Below, piece after piece: positions 45,454 through 57,396 of a stretch of DNA of 64,000 nt (positions within the stretch are counted from its first letter, which is position 1; every line of letters begins with the position of its first letter). Under the pieces are notes generated by a model that was not told the DNA's origin, did not search any database, and worked only from the letters and a program-made list of their open reading frames with translations. The position numbers and the translations under genes were made by a program. This DNA is from Bromus sterilis (lineage: Eukaryota; Streptophyta; Magnoliopsida; Poales; Poaceae). The stretch spans positions 168,968,001 to 169,032,000 of the forward strand of contig OX465598.1 in the NCBI GenBank assembly GCA_950022295.1, written 5' to 3'.

Positions 45454-48400
45454 TGTCGGGACCCGGGGTTAGCGTATGCAAGCCTCGCTACAACACAATC
45501 ATATGGAGAGCCGAGAACCGTACCCACTTGTCTAAGCAGACAAGGCCAAGCACAGAACGTTCTCGGAAAGCATCGAACGTGAGGGGCATCCCATCCAGGC
45601 CGGATGATCAACTGAAATGGGTCCTCATCGTCCGGACACAAGTCTAAATGATATGGGTGGTGAACTCCCATACTCATAGACAAGTCGCCTCAACCATACT
45701 ATCGATTGTATTATAACCCTTACATAGACTTACTCCAGCCCGATCACTTAGTCGGGGTCTAGGGCGGGCTCGATCATACATCAAAGTGTGCACGAGATAG
45801 AGTCTCGAACAATCGCATCGCGATGCCCCAAGCTGCGCACATCTAAGGGCCACTTGGTGTATAAAAGACCGCCAGCCAGATCACAACCAAGGTCTCGAAA
45901 ACCCATACTAAGACATGCATGTTATAAACATACACGCAGCACACATGCCATGTATGAACAGCAGGTATCATTGCAATTCTCTACAAAGTATATACTTTTA
46001 TTAATAACTCTTACAGAGTGCACACAGAGATCACAAGCATGTGATCCAACATGACAATAGACAAGCATGCGGAAGCAAAGTAGGTCTGAGTACAGACAAG
46101 TTTAACAAATGGCTTAGAGAAGCCTTGACTATAAACAAGCCCTCCACGAGGGAACCAGTCGTCTGACTGGGACTACACTAGCTTGGTCTTGGTCTGAGTC
46201 TTCATTCTTCGAGCTTCGGATAGAAGTCACCATCGGGGGTCGGTAGTTTCATCTAAAACATAGATTAAGCAAACGTGAGTACAAAATCGTACTCAGCAAG
46301 ACTTACATAGGAGCTATACTACTCATGCATATGTATCAAGGTAAAGGGAGGTGGGGTTTCTCTTGCAGAAATGCCAGCTTTGACTTGGCTAATCCTGAAC
46401 TACGAGTACCAGACTTTGGAGGTAAGAAGCGTACACGAGTCCACTACATCTCTTCAACCAATTACACCACTATGGTTACTTCCTCGACTTCCCCACGAGA
46501 AGCACACCATAGCACACACACTTATCTTGGTGTGTTTTAGAAATATCCAGTTCAAGTTGTCTAATAATCAAGCTAAGCTTTCCAAGCAGTCCATAACCGC
46601 GGACGCGACTATTCGAATAGTTTTATTAACCCTGCAGGGGTGTACCGCTACACACACGTGCCATCAGTTACCGCATTTTGCGTGTCACCGTTCAAGAGAT
46701 GATAGCGAGGATGCCACCACAACCGTTACCTCATAGCCGATCTAGTCCATGAAAGCCGCCTATCTGGGTTGTCTACCACTATCGTGAACCCGGCCGGTTT
46801 ACCGAAGTGGACCCAGACGATGTGTGCGTGGTGCGAAAGCCGGTCTCGGATGAGCCGTTCTCTCACTTGGCTACCAGGCCACAATACCTACAGAAATCCG
46901 AACTATTGCGACATCTGGACATCGAAGGGGATGAGTTAGTAAGCCGAGAGGGGTCAGTGAGCCCAATGTGTGGTTGTACTCTTCATCTTGGATCACCACA
47001 CAAGAACTCGTACTAGGGCGGTGTTCAACGAGACAACCCACTGTGTACTCCTACCCAGCCTCTCATCGTTCAGCTTGTATTAGGGTCGATTCACCAACAC
47101 TTTTCTACCAACATCAACATGATCATTCCCATCCCGACTCACATCACAATAACAACATGGTATCATACTAAGCATGCAATAAGCAGTAGCATTGCAGGGG
47201 TTACATGATATCAATCAACTCCTACATTTGCTAGGATTGTGGTTTGCTTACTACTGTGACAAAATGATAGGTCATGCAAAGGAATGGGTTCATCTATGCG
47301 GTAGAAACGAATCATGGTGATCATCCTAAACAATGCACAAGCGAGACATGAGAGGGAAGTGGGATTTTATCGACATGATCAATGGGGGTTTGCTTGCCTT
47401 GCTGACGAGGTTTCGATAACGGAGTCTTCAACGAAGGGGGTGATCTCGAGCTCCGAATCCACTTCTATCAGCAACATGACAATCATAGGATCAACATAAT
47501 GTACAATGCACAATCACATGAATAATATTGTAATGGTGATGTTCAAGGTACTGATGTGTTGAGCATTCCATTTAAAAGGAGTATATTGCATTCGAAATGC
47601 AAATTCAAACTCCAGTTGATTTATCGATGAATTTCAAATGCATTTGAATGCATGAAAGTTCATTTGAATTTGTTGATCATGAAGTGATGTGGTATAGTTG
47701 AAGTAATGTTTCTGATGTGAGGATGAAACCATTGGAATTAAGGGTGTTGCAAAATCATTTGCAAAATCATCCCAAATTTGAATTTGAAAAGGATCCATAT
47801 GCATGTTTGCTACTGTTCACCCATTTTAAAATGGTCAAACATGAAAACAAATTGCATATTCTTAATCCTTGTATTTTTCTGATAATTTTAGACATATTAT
47901 TTGCTATATTTGGAGTTAGGATGAATTAATTATGAATTTCCAAAGTTTAGGGTATTTTCTGGAATTTCTCTGATTATTTTAAATCTTTTTGATTTATTGC
48001 GTCAGCAGGGGGGGGCTGACCAGTCAAACTGACTAGGGGGGTCCCACCTGTCATCCACAGTGGGGTTAAACCCGGTTTAATTAAAACTTAATTTGATTTA
48101 GAGGGGGCTGGCCCCACCTGTCAGTGGCCCAAGGCCTAACTAAACAGGGGTTAGCCCCCTAAACTAATCGGGCCGCCGGCGGTTAGCCGCCGGTGACCAT
48201 CCCGCGCGGCGGCGTCCACTGGTGTCGGCGTTCCCGTGGTCCTCTTGATGCGCCAAGACCACCATTTTGGAGCCCTGAGCATCGCGCTTCGAACTGGACC
48301 AAGAACAAGGCCTGGGGGGCACGGCATCGTCGTCGGCGACAAGCCCTAGCAGCGGCGAAGCTACTGGCCCGAGGTGGAACTAGCTGTGAAGCGCCATTTG

Positions 48401-49550
48401 AAACAATCGTGGTTGCAATCAAAGCAGAGGAGCACAGGGAGCAAGTTAGACATGGCCTCGGGGTTCTAGGGTTCAAGGCTGCACGACGACGAGCATCCCG
48501 GCGGCGAGGTGCTTTTGCGTTCATGGCGGATGCGGCTAGAGTTGAGGAGGGGGACGATGGAGTAGTTCGGGAGAACCATAAGCTCATCGTGAACTCAACG
48601 GAGTCAGTGGCGCGCTCGGGGAGGCTTCACGGCGGCCGGAATTTAACGGCGACATGCGGCGGCTAGAGGTGAAGACGCTGAAGGGGGTGGCGATCCTAGA
48701 GCACCCCTGCTCGATTCCTTCTGCTCCGTGGCGTAGACGACGACGGCGAAGACGATGGACATCACGGAGGGGCCCGAGGAGGTCACTGGCCACGGCTGGG
48801 CGGTGGCTTGCTCCGGTGGGGCGCTCGGTCTTTTCGGGCGGCGAGGAAAATAACGAGAGGAGAGCGAGAGAGAGAGCAGAGAGTGAGGGGAAGGAGGTAG
48901 GAGCTCCTGGGCTATCTCGTGGCGCAGGCAGAGGGCAGGTGGAGGCCTAGAAGCCTCCCGGCGGCCACGGCGGCGTCGCCGTGCTCTCCCAGCTCGCCAC
49001 CGAGCTGGTTGAGGAAGAGGACAAACGGCGAGGTGGGCTGGGCCGTGGTGCTGGGCTAGACAGGCTTGAGTTGGGCCGAAGCCAGGGGCTGTTCCTTTTC
49101 CCTTTTCTTCTCTCTTTTTCTTTTTATATTTTCTGTAATATGTTTGACCTAGCTAATAAAAATAGCTAGGCATTTTTATAAATGCTGAAAAATTTTATAT
49201 GGCCTCATAATAAAATAGACTAGCCACTTATAAAGTTTCAACATTTTTAAAATTCAAATAATTTGAATCTTAACTCAAATAGGGTTATTTTATTAATTCC
49301 AAGGCACTGTTTGAATATTAGAAAATTCCATGGGCATGGGAAAATACCCAAACCACTTTTAAAATGATCAGCACCATTTATAGGAATTTTCCAAACATTC
49401 AAATGATTTTTGGAAAAAGATTTTTATCTGGCCATTTGATTTAATTTCTCAGGGCTTTTCTTTTCCCCATTTTTGAATTTTCTTTTTGAATTTTTGCATG
49501 ATGCAAGGTAGCACTTGATCCTAGCACATACCTAACTTGGGGTTGTGACA
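45454..49550 (-). repeat. 5' LTR of element C
   Basis: 4097 bp, very similar to 37810-41904. TGAGTAC hairpin intact at 46276-46295; dyad block at 46589-46644. Confidence 0.92.
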
Positions 49551-52500
49551 GCTATACTACTCATGCACATGTATCAAGGTAAAGGGAGGTGGGGTTTCAC
49601 TTGCAGAAATGCCAGCTTTGACTTGGATAGTCCTGAACTATGAGTACCAGACTTGAGGTAAGAAGCGTACACGAGTCCACTACTTTCTCCAACCAATTAC
49701 ACCACTATGGTGCCTTCCTCGACTTCCCCACGAGAAAGCACGCCATAGGACTCACACTTATCTTGGTGTGTTTTAGAAGTATCCAGTTCAAGTTATCTAA
49801 TAATCAAGCTAAGCTTTCCAAGCAGTCCATAACCGCGGACGCGGCTATTCGAATAGTTTTGTTAACCCTGCAGGGGTGTACCGCTACACACACATGATCA
49901 TCATTTACCGCCTTTGATCTCGACACCATTCAAGGGGTGCCAGCGAGGATGCTCACCACAACTGTTACCTCATAGCCGATCTAGTCCGAGAAAGCCGCCT
50001 ACTTGGGTTAGCTACCACTATCGTGAACCCGGCCGGTTTACCGAAGTGGACCCAAGTGATGTGTGCGTGGTGCATAAGCCGGTCTCGGGTGAGCCGTTCT
50101 CTCACTTAGCATCCAGGCCACAGACCTACCAGAACTCCGAACTATTGCAACATCTGGACATCGAAAGGGATGAGTTAATAAGTTGAGAGGGGTCAGTGAG
50201 CCCAATGTGTGGTTGTACTCTTCATCTTGGATCACCACACAAGAACTCGGACTTAGGGCGGTGTTCAACGAGACAACCCACCGTGTACTCCTACACAGCC
50301 TCTCATCGTTCACCTTGTATTAGGGTCGATTCACCAACATTTTTTTACCATCATCATCATGATCACTACCATCCCGACTCACATAACAGTATCATCATGG
50401 TATCACTCTAAGCATGCAATAAGCAGTAACATTTGCAGGGGCCACATGATATCAATCAACTCCTACATTTGCTAGGATTGTGGTTTTGCCTACTACTGTG
50501 ACAAATGATAGGTCATGCAAAGGAATGGGTTCATCTATGCGATAGAATCGTTATCATGGTGATCATCCTATAAAATGCATAAGAGAGACATGAGAGGGAA
50601 GTGGGATTTTATCGACATGATCAATGGGGGTTTGCTTGCCTTGCTGACGAGGTTCGGGTTCGGGGTCTTCAACGAAGGGGGCAGCTTCCTGCTCCGGTTC
50701 CACATCTACTCGACAAACAACAAACAAGGTAGCAAAGTAAATACAATGCACAATCACATGATGGAAGGTTGAAACTTGATGTATATGCTTTGATGTGTGA
50801 AGCAATTCCATTTAAATGGAGTATACTGCAAATTGAATTGCAAATTCAAACTCCAATTTGAATTCAAACTTGACCAAGTTACATGTGACATTGTTTGATC
50901 ATTTTGAACCTTTTGGAAATGTGTATGATATGCCTCTGAAGTGTGGTTGAAATATAGCTTAATTCCATGGTTCAAGTTGCCAAATCATTTGAATTGAATT
51001 TGAATTAATTCCAAATAAATCAAATGACATATGCTACTGGTCCCATTTTAAAATCAACTCAAACATAGTTTAAAGTTGGATTTTGGATAGCTTATTTTCT
51101 CCTGATCTTTTTTCATATATTATTTGTCCAATTTGGAGTTGTTATGAATTTTCTATGAATTTCCAAAGTTTGGGCTATTTTCTGGATTTTCTAGAATTTC
51201 TTTAATTCATTTCAATTTCTGGAAAAGGTTTACTGCGTCAGCATGGCGTCAGCAGGGGCTGACCAGTGGGCCAACCCTGTCAGTGGGTCTGGGGTTAATC
51301 CCTGTTTAGTTTAAACTGACAGGGGGGTTAAGGGGTCCAGGGCCCCACCTGTCATCGACTCCAGGGGTGGCTTAGCGCGTGATTAGGGAAAAACCCACCG
51401 GCGGCTTGACGCCGGTGGCCTGGCCACGGCGGCGCCCTTGCCGGAATCGGCTAGAGGCCACGGGAGAGGAAACGGAGGGCATCGGCGTGCTCCTGGAGGT
51501 CGTCTGCGTCAAGAGGAAGCATCAGGGGGTCACGGGGAGGTCGGGAGCGACGACGGCGACGTGCTGGGCGGAAGCAGAACGACAGCGAGGTTGGGGGAAG
51601 AGGCTAGCATGCACGGCTTGGGCTGATCTGGCGTGCGTCCGAAAGCTGGAATGTCCGCGAGTCAAACGCGCGCACTTGGGTGCCGTGAGGAGCACGAGGA
51701 CGAGCTCTAGCTCAACCATGGCGGCGAGGAGCTCGGTTCTCATGGCGGATTTGGCTAGAGGGGCTATGGGGCGCTAGGAGCTTGGGGGAAAAACTCAGAA
51801 GCTCACCGCGGTTCGAACGGAAGCAACGGCAAGCTCTGGGAGGCTTCCACGACGGCGAATCGACGACGGCGAGCTCGCGGGTCCGGCGACTCCTCGATGA
51901 AGCTGGCGACGTCTTCTGAGGCGCTCGGGCTCGATTGATTGAGGGGAACGACGAAGACGCCTGCTGCGGTTCTTCTGGACACGGTGGCACGGCTCGGGGA
52001 CGACGGTGGCTGCGTGGACTCGGCGGCGTGCTCCACGGCGATCCTCGGGCGGCGACGAAATCGAGCACGGGAGGAGGAGGAGGAAGCTCTGGAGGGGGGG
52101 GAATGGATCAGGACGGGAGAGAGGCGTCTCCAGGCGCGAGAAGGGGGCATGGGGAGGCCTGGAAGGCGCTCGGCGGCGACGTGTCGTCCACGGCTGGCTC
52201 GGTGGCATTCCACCGAGCAGCTTGGAGGCGCGGGGCGGGGAGGAAGACCCTACCGCCCCTCTGGGCCGGGTGGGCTGGACGGGCCGGCTTTGCCTGGGCG
52301 TCTAGTAAGTCTTTCTGATTCCTTTTCGCTTTTTCTTTTCTGACATTTTTTGTGCTGTGCTAAAATAAATAGCTAGGCATTTTACTAAATGCTGAAAATT
52401 TTTATATGGCTTGATAAAAATATATACTAGCCACTTATAAAGTTTCAACATTTTTAAAATTCAAATAATCTGAATCTTAACTCAAATAGGGGTTTTTAAT

Positions 52501-52777
52501 TAATTCCAAGGCACTGTTTGAATATTTGAAAAATCTATGAGCATGGGATGGGTCCCACATCACTTGATATGTGATCACACTCATTTATAAGACTTTTCAA
52601 AAATCTAACATGAATTTTTGGAGAAGATTTTTATCTGGCCTTTTGAATTAATTCATCTGGGGGGTTCCTTCTCCCATTTTGCTTTTGAATTTGATTTCAA
52701 ATATTTCTTTTGAAAATTTAACATGATGCAAGAGTACTGGCTAACCCTAGCACATTACCTAACAGAGGGTTCTGACA
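49551..52777 (-). repeat. LTR L3, second part
   Basis: Continues L3 after element C, beginning with the second GCTAT copy, and ends with the LTR edge TTCTGACA at 52777. Joined length of L3 without one duplication copy is 4064 bp, close to the 4062 bp of L2. Includes dyad block 49824-49880, a GC-rich block about 51240-52310 and a 9-bp hairpin CCACCGGCG/CGCCGGTGG near 51397. Beyond it lies family X sequence. Confidence 0.9.
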
Positions 52778-52935
52778 CAACATCTCATACAATCGGCATA
52801 CAACTGCCTTAATACAATACATCAGCGGAAGATACCTGTCTGAGTACAGACTACAATCAAATGCCTACTGGCAAAGAGAAAAACATCGACCCCCATAACC
52901 ACACGGGTCCAGGACCTCCGTCGGGATCCGCCTAA

Positions 52936-52997
52936 TTAGTCGTCGTCGAGTCTCCACGTGAAATGTCGATCACCATACCTGTTGTCGATCAGGAACC
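52936..52997 (-). other. Putative terminal mini-exon in X1
   Basis: CTTTTCAG, two bases, 19 open codons ending GDRHFTWRLDDD and TAA at 52936-52938. Stop codon differs from the TAG of X0 and X2 but keeps the same end. Confidence 0.35.
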
Positions 52998-53023
52998 CTG
53001 AAAAGAGTTTGGGGGTTGTATCA

Positions 53024-53041
53024 TGAGTACAGAAGTACTCA
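53024..53041 (-). other. TGAGTAC/GTACTCA hairpin in X1
   Basis: Perfect 7-bp stem with a 4-nt loop, about 26 nt before the acceptor-like AG in sense. Confidence 0.65.
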
Positions 53042-55910
53042 ACATCCAACTGTAGTGGTCAACTGGCCCAGCAAGGACTTCATCACTCGTCATTCTAGGA
53101 CAACTAGTAGTTTACGGTAAGGATGGGGTAAGTGGTGAGGTTGCTGCCACACTAGCATTTATGAAGTGGCTAAGATCTAGAGAGTAAGATAAGAAGCCAA
53201 GCATTCGATGAGGAATCGCCTCCAACAAGTCTTGCTATCAACTACTATCCAAACATAACACATATCCTATCCTTTTCCTCCTCTTTGCATCCCGACGAAG
53301 AAGAAGCAGTCAAGGCACACACACGTTGATCAAGTTATATTAAGCTTATCTCAGTTGTTGTTGTTTATGAACAAGGAGTAGGTCTCAAGTCGTCCATAAC
53401 CGTGGACATGGCTTCTCGAAAAGATTTAACCCTGCAGGGGTGTACTAACTGCCCATTACAAGGCTCCGCACGCACGCCCATCTCTCTCAGTTGCTACCCA
53501 TGACAGGCAATCATTTTATGATTTAGTTCCAAGAGATCCGAAAAGACAGGTCCCTCTAACTAACAGCGAAAAAATCTGGGTGGCCCCCGAGGAGTCGACA
53601 CCCAACCCAAAAGCCGACCACGCTCTCGGATCAGACTCTTCCGAATGGCTAAGGTCAGGGTTAGCCTCACCTATATAACAGGGGACTTCCCTAGCTCACC
53701 AGTGTGGACCAACAAAGGAACTCTGTGTCTGCTGGCCCGAGTTGTTTTAAATCCACTGGCTGCAGACCAGTTACGCACACGGTTTCAAATGGTAAAACCA
53801 GCTTGGGCCACCTCTAAAAATGGTTGAAGCAAGGTAGGTAAGAAAAGGGGACCCCATAGCATCCCACACGCGGTTAGGCACGCTCAGTCTTAAAACCAAT
53901 ACCCGGAACTCGGATCCTAGGTGACTCGAATGGAACAAAGCGTTGGGGCAGGATAGCCTAGACCTTTCATCCTTCGTCGAATATAGTAAAAATTATAATA
54001 ATCATATCATCAACAGCAATATAATAATGTGATAGCCCAAACCAAGGAGTAACAGGGTAACATCGTAGCATCCTAAGCATGCATACAAAGCAGGGGCTGA
54101 GCAACGAGCAATAGTAACATAGCAGTACATGGTTTGCTGGGAGGGGACATGGTTTGAAAGAGGTTGTAAACATGTGGTAGGATCAAACAACGAACCTAAC
54201 CTAGACTAGCATGCAAACCGCTCGTTGAAATAGAATGGATCATAATTAATGTATAGTCCTTGCATTTTGATAAGTCGGGTTCCAAAGGTGTAGTTGATCG
54301 CAAGCTCGCACCGTCTCCGAGAGTATCCGCGGGAGCACACAAGAAGTAAACACTGGAAAAGGCAATCGACGAGCAAGCACTCTATTACTACGAGGAAAAC
54401 ACGAGCAAGCATCAACAAGAAGGCAACATAACATGAGACAAAGCACGGCATCGCACCTACCGCCGAGAGCGGTTACTAACAGGTTAAGTGTAGTACTCGT
54501 CACACACGACGATACCGCACGTTTACGATGGTTCAAGTTGTTTAGCTACACAAGATGAGCAAAAGTTGTTAACATGGCATCTCACTCAAGCATGGCATGT
54601 CACACAATCATGGCAAGAGGTGAAGCATAAATAAACTACCTAAGCTAGTCAATTTAAGTGGGGTGAAATCCTAGACATGGCAAACTATTAAGGACCCCAC
54701 GATAAAAATGGGATTTGGTACTTTTCTGTCCTAAATATATTTTATTATTTGTTATTAGCAAGCAAGACCAGCATAAACACAATCTACATGCAATTCTAGT
54801 CAAGTTACATATACGAAACATTTTAATCCGAGCAACTGTTAAAAGGTTATTAAAGAAACAATTTATGGTGGCATGCAATGTAATTAGCAGTCAAACAACA
54901 TGTAAACAAAGTCAAACATGGCAACAAGCAACATTTTAATACTCTACACGAAAATCTAAGCAAGTTTGACGTTGGAACCATCGCAATCCGAGCTACGAGT
55001 AAAAAGATACGGGCATCGCAAAACAATAATACAATCTGCCAAATTAATAATAAAAACCTAGCAAAAAAAACTAAACAGGCCGAAATAGGGGGCGCTTCTT
55101 AATTATCCAGCGCACAAGGCGCTATACAGCACATGGGCCGAGCCCAGCTCCACTTTGAAAAAAAAAAAGAAAAAAGAAAAAAAGTGAGGGGCGTCACCTA
55201 TTGGAGAAGGCCCGGCTGGGGGAGGCTGGCAGGCCGCGGCCCGCTGGCTGCTGGAGACTCGCTGGCCCACAGCGAGGCAGCCCGGTCGGCACGTGCGCCT
55301 CGTCCCGATCGGGATCGAAGGCTGCCGAGAACGGCGGTGACTGACAGTTGACGACGACTGCCGACGAGGTTAGGGTGGCGCGAGGATGGCTGGGGCGGCC
55401 GGACCGGGGCGCGGTGGAGGCCGGGGACACCGGATCTGGCCCGGATCCGGTGGCAGGAGTCCGACGGGGTGATCCTTCGAGGTCCATCCATGGAGGCTGC
55501 GGCTACTGCGAAAAAGAGAGAGGGAGGAGGTGAGGAGGGAGAGAAGAGAGGGAAGGCGAGAGGGAGAGGGAAGGGAGGCGCGGGCGTGCAGGGGCTCGCG
55601 GCTGCCGGCGGCTCGGCTCGGCGGCTCGCCGGCCGGAGGTGCGGCGGCGCGGGGCAGAGGGCTCGCATGAGGAGCCTCGAGCTCCATGCGGGAGCTCCTC
55701 CACGGATCGGGCTGCGGGGGCACACTGCTGACGTGGCGACCTCTGGGCCGTCGGATCGCGAGATATGATGGTCCAGATGATTTGGGAGGTTGGTCTCAGA
55801 TCTGGAGAGCTAGGGTTTCGAAAATGGGATTAATTTTGGGGCAAAGTGGAGGGGGTGGCTGCAATTTTTTGGCTAGGGAAACCCTAGAAAATGGTGGGGG
55901 AGTGGTGGTC

Positions 55911-55918
55911 TTTATATA
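55911..55918 (-). promoter_or_regulatory. TATA box of LTR X1
   Basis: TTTATATA on the + strand, TATATAAA in sense, at the same LTR position as in X0. Confidence 0.6.
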
Positions 55919-56380
55919 GCCCAGGTGGTTGGCAGTTTACAAAAACATCCCCGATTTTTCTCTCTCGCGCGCGTTGCTTACGTTTCTGACCGTCGGGGGT
56001 CCGCAGGACCTCTGATTCGAGTAAAACTTCGAACTGCACCATCAGCGCGTCGAGCCGGCGGCTTTCACCTCGCGCAGGAACCGTTCTGAGAACACTTTCC
56101 GTTGCGCTTTAAAAATATCCCATTTAATTATTAAACGGGGTTTTCTCATTCCGTTGGGTGCGGCTGGTCTCGTGTGGTTTTCGCGACAGTTATCGGGTGA
56201 AACCCGGTGTCACAAGGTCGAGTGTCAGGGTGGCAAGGGTCGGTCTCCGTCCGGTACGATATAAGAGGGGGGAAATAATCACCGATCGATAAATCGGGGA
56301 TGCAAACACCGCAAACAAATCAGACAATCAAACAATTCACACCGAAAAAAAATATTTTTTCTGAAATCTGGGCTGTTACA

Positions 56381-56983
56381 ATACAACACCACCAACAAGG
56401 GATCTCGTCCCGAGATCCAGGACGATCCGGGGGAGAGGGGAAGGGGAAAATAAGAGAGTCGACGATCTTCAACACCACCAACAAGGGACTCTGCTCCATT
56501 ACAAACGACAAACTTTCGTCGAGAAACTTTCCGCTGAGAGACGACAACGTCGGAGAACGAAACCACCAGGTGTTCAAGAGGAAGAATGACAGCGAGACCC
56601 AGATCAAAGGGTAGTATTTTCGACGCAAGTCGTGAAAACGTTGGCAAAAGGATGGATAGCAATGGATGACCCAGATGATACCCGAAATCAGAGAAGCTAA
56701 AGGTACTACAGGAATTCCCAAACCTGAGATCGGAATTGAGACAATACGCTGCAAGCAAAGCATTGTAACGGTTCCAAAACGTCACACTCTCGAGATCCTA
56801 AAGTTTGAAAGGGATAAGACAAGAATAAAACACTTACGACACTTGTCCTGACCAGAGCAAGGGTAAGGAGTAAAAAGATTCCTACTCTCCGATAACTAAC
56901 TTAGTAACTACAAAATAGTTTTGTCTAGACTCGACTTCGGCCAGAAGAGGGATCCTACGGTCGGTAAGGCTCTGATTCCAAGT
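56381..56983 (-). other. Internal region of X, 603 bp, no protein domain
   Basis: Sense order: primer site TGGAATCAGAGC (56969-56980, one base different from the initiator-Met form), leader sharing GACTCGACTTCGGCCA with the Tekay-like elements, open but unrecognisable sequence, inverted repeat GGATCTCG-TCC-CGAGATCC (56400-56418) and the LTR. CAACACCACCAACAAGGGA occurs twice (56384-56402 and 56470-56488). Open frames here (for example 56279-56785) end in the SRDEI pol-end wording and overlap the LTR but show no RT or integrase. Confidence 0.7.
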
Positions 56984-57290
56984 TGTAAGGCCCGATATAC
57001 GGTACTGTTCCAGATCTAGATGTTTCCATCCAGATCCGGGGACGAAGCACATATCGGTCCCACCGCGACATATGACGAAGTCATATGCCCCGGATTTCCA
57101 ACATGATATCACAACATTACAGATACAAAGATACAACATCTCATACAATCGGCAGACAACTGCCTTAATACAATACATCAGCGGAAGATACCTGTCTGAG
57201 TACAGACTACAATCAAATGCCTACTGGCAAAGAGAAAACATCGACCCCCATAACCAAACGGGTCCAGGCCCTCCGCCGGGATCCGCCTAA

Positions 57291-57352
57291 CTAGTCGTCG
57301 TCGAGTCTCCACGTGAAACGTCGATCACCATACCTGTTGTCCATAAAGAACC
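57291..57352 (-). other. Putative terminal mini-exon in X2
   Basis: CTTTTCAG, two bases, 19 open codons ending GDRRFTWRLDDD and TAG at 57291-57293. Confidence 0.35.
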
Positions 57353-57378
57353 CTGAAAAGAGTTTGGGGGTAGTACCA

Positions 57379-57396
57379 TGAGTACAGAAGTACTCA
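57379..57396 (-). other. TGAGTAC/GTACTCA hairpin in X2
   Basis: Perfect 7-bp stem, 4-nt loop, 26 nt upstream (sense) of the acceptor-like AG. Confidence 0.65.

Larger units (their letters stand above)
37810..49550 (-). mobile_element. C: Tekay-like element without gag, protease and ORF0, nested in L3
   Basis: 11,741 bp with a GCTAT duplication. LTRs of 4095 bp (37810-41904) and 4097 bp (45454-49550) belong to a sister subfamily of L1-L3, starting TGTCACAACCC in sense rather than TGTCAGAACCC and diverging strongly in the GC-rich block. The internal region is only 3549 bp: pol from RT to chromodomain (41905-44782), a 268-bp patch unlike copies A and B (44783-45050), then the leader with primer site. 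Having lost gag and protease it could move only with help from relatives, unless the loss came after insertion. Confidence 0.9.
17637..52777 (-). mobile_element. T array: head-to-tail Tekay-like chromoviruses sharing LTRs (L1-A-L2-B-L3)
   Basis: Three LTRs of one family in the same orientation alternate with two internal regions: L1 17637-20915, A 20916-26909, L2 26910-30971, B 30972-36967, L3 36968-37809 plus 49551-52777. L2 serves both as the 5' LTR of A (primer site directly to its left) and as the 3' LTR of B (pol end and purine tract directly to its right), with no duplication or foreign DNA at either junction. The polyprotein carries Tekay/Del chromovirus features: initiator-Met tRNA primer site, CCHC gag, DPG protease, YLDD RT, integrase and chromodomain. 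L1 lacks the 804 bp that L2 has at that end. Element C is inserted in L3. Confidence 0.88.
52778..56380 (-). repeat. LTR X1 (3' LTR of X), truncated by about 150 bp
   Basis: Contains, in sense: U3 with TATA complement at 55911-55918, GC-rich block (about 55200-55790) with donor-like GGTGACG near 55190, AT-rich stretch, dyad block (53392-53444), TGAGTAC hairpin (53024-53041), acceptor and mini-exon-like segment (52936-52997). Homologous end to end with solo LTR X0. Confidence 0.88.

Noticed and set aside
55198..55725. 175-codon ORF in LTR X1, with counterparts in X2 and X0
   Set aside because: Composition-driven frame in GC-rich LTR. The X1 and X2 proteins differ by a frameshift halfway, which argues against a selected long protein.
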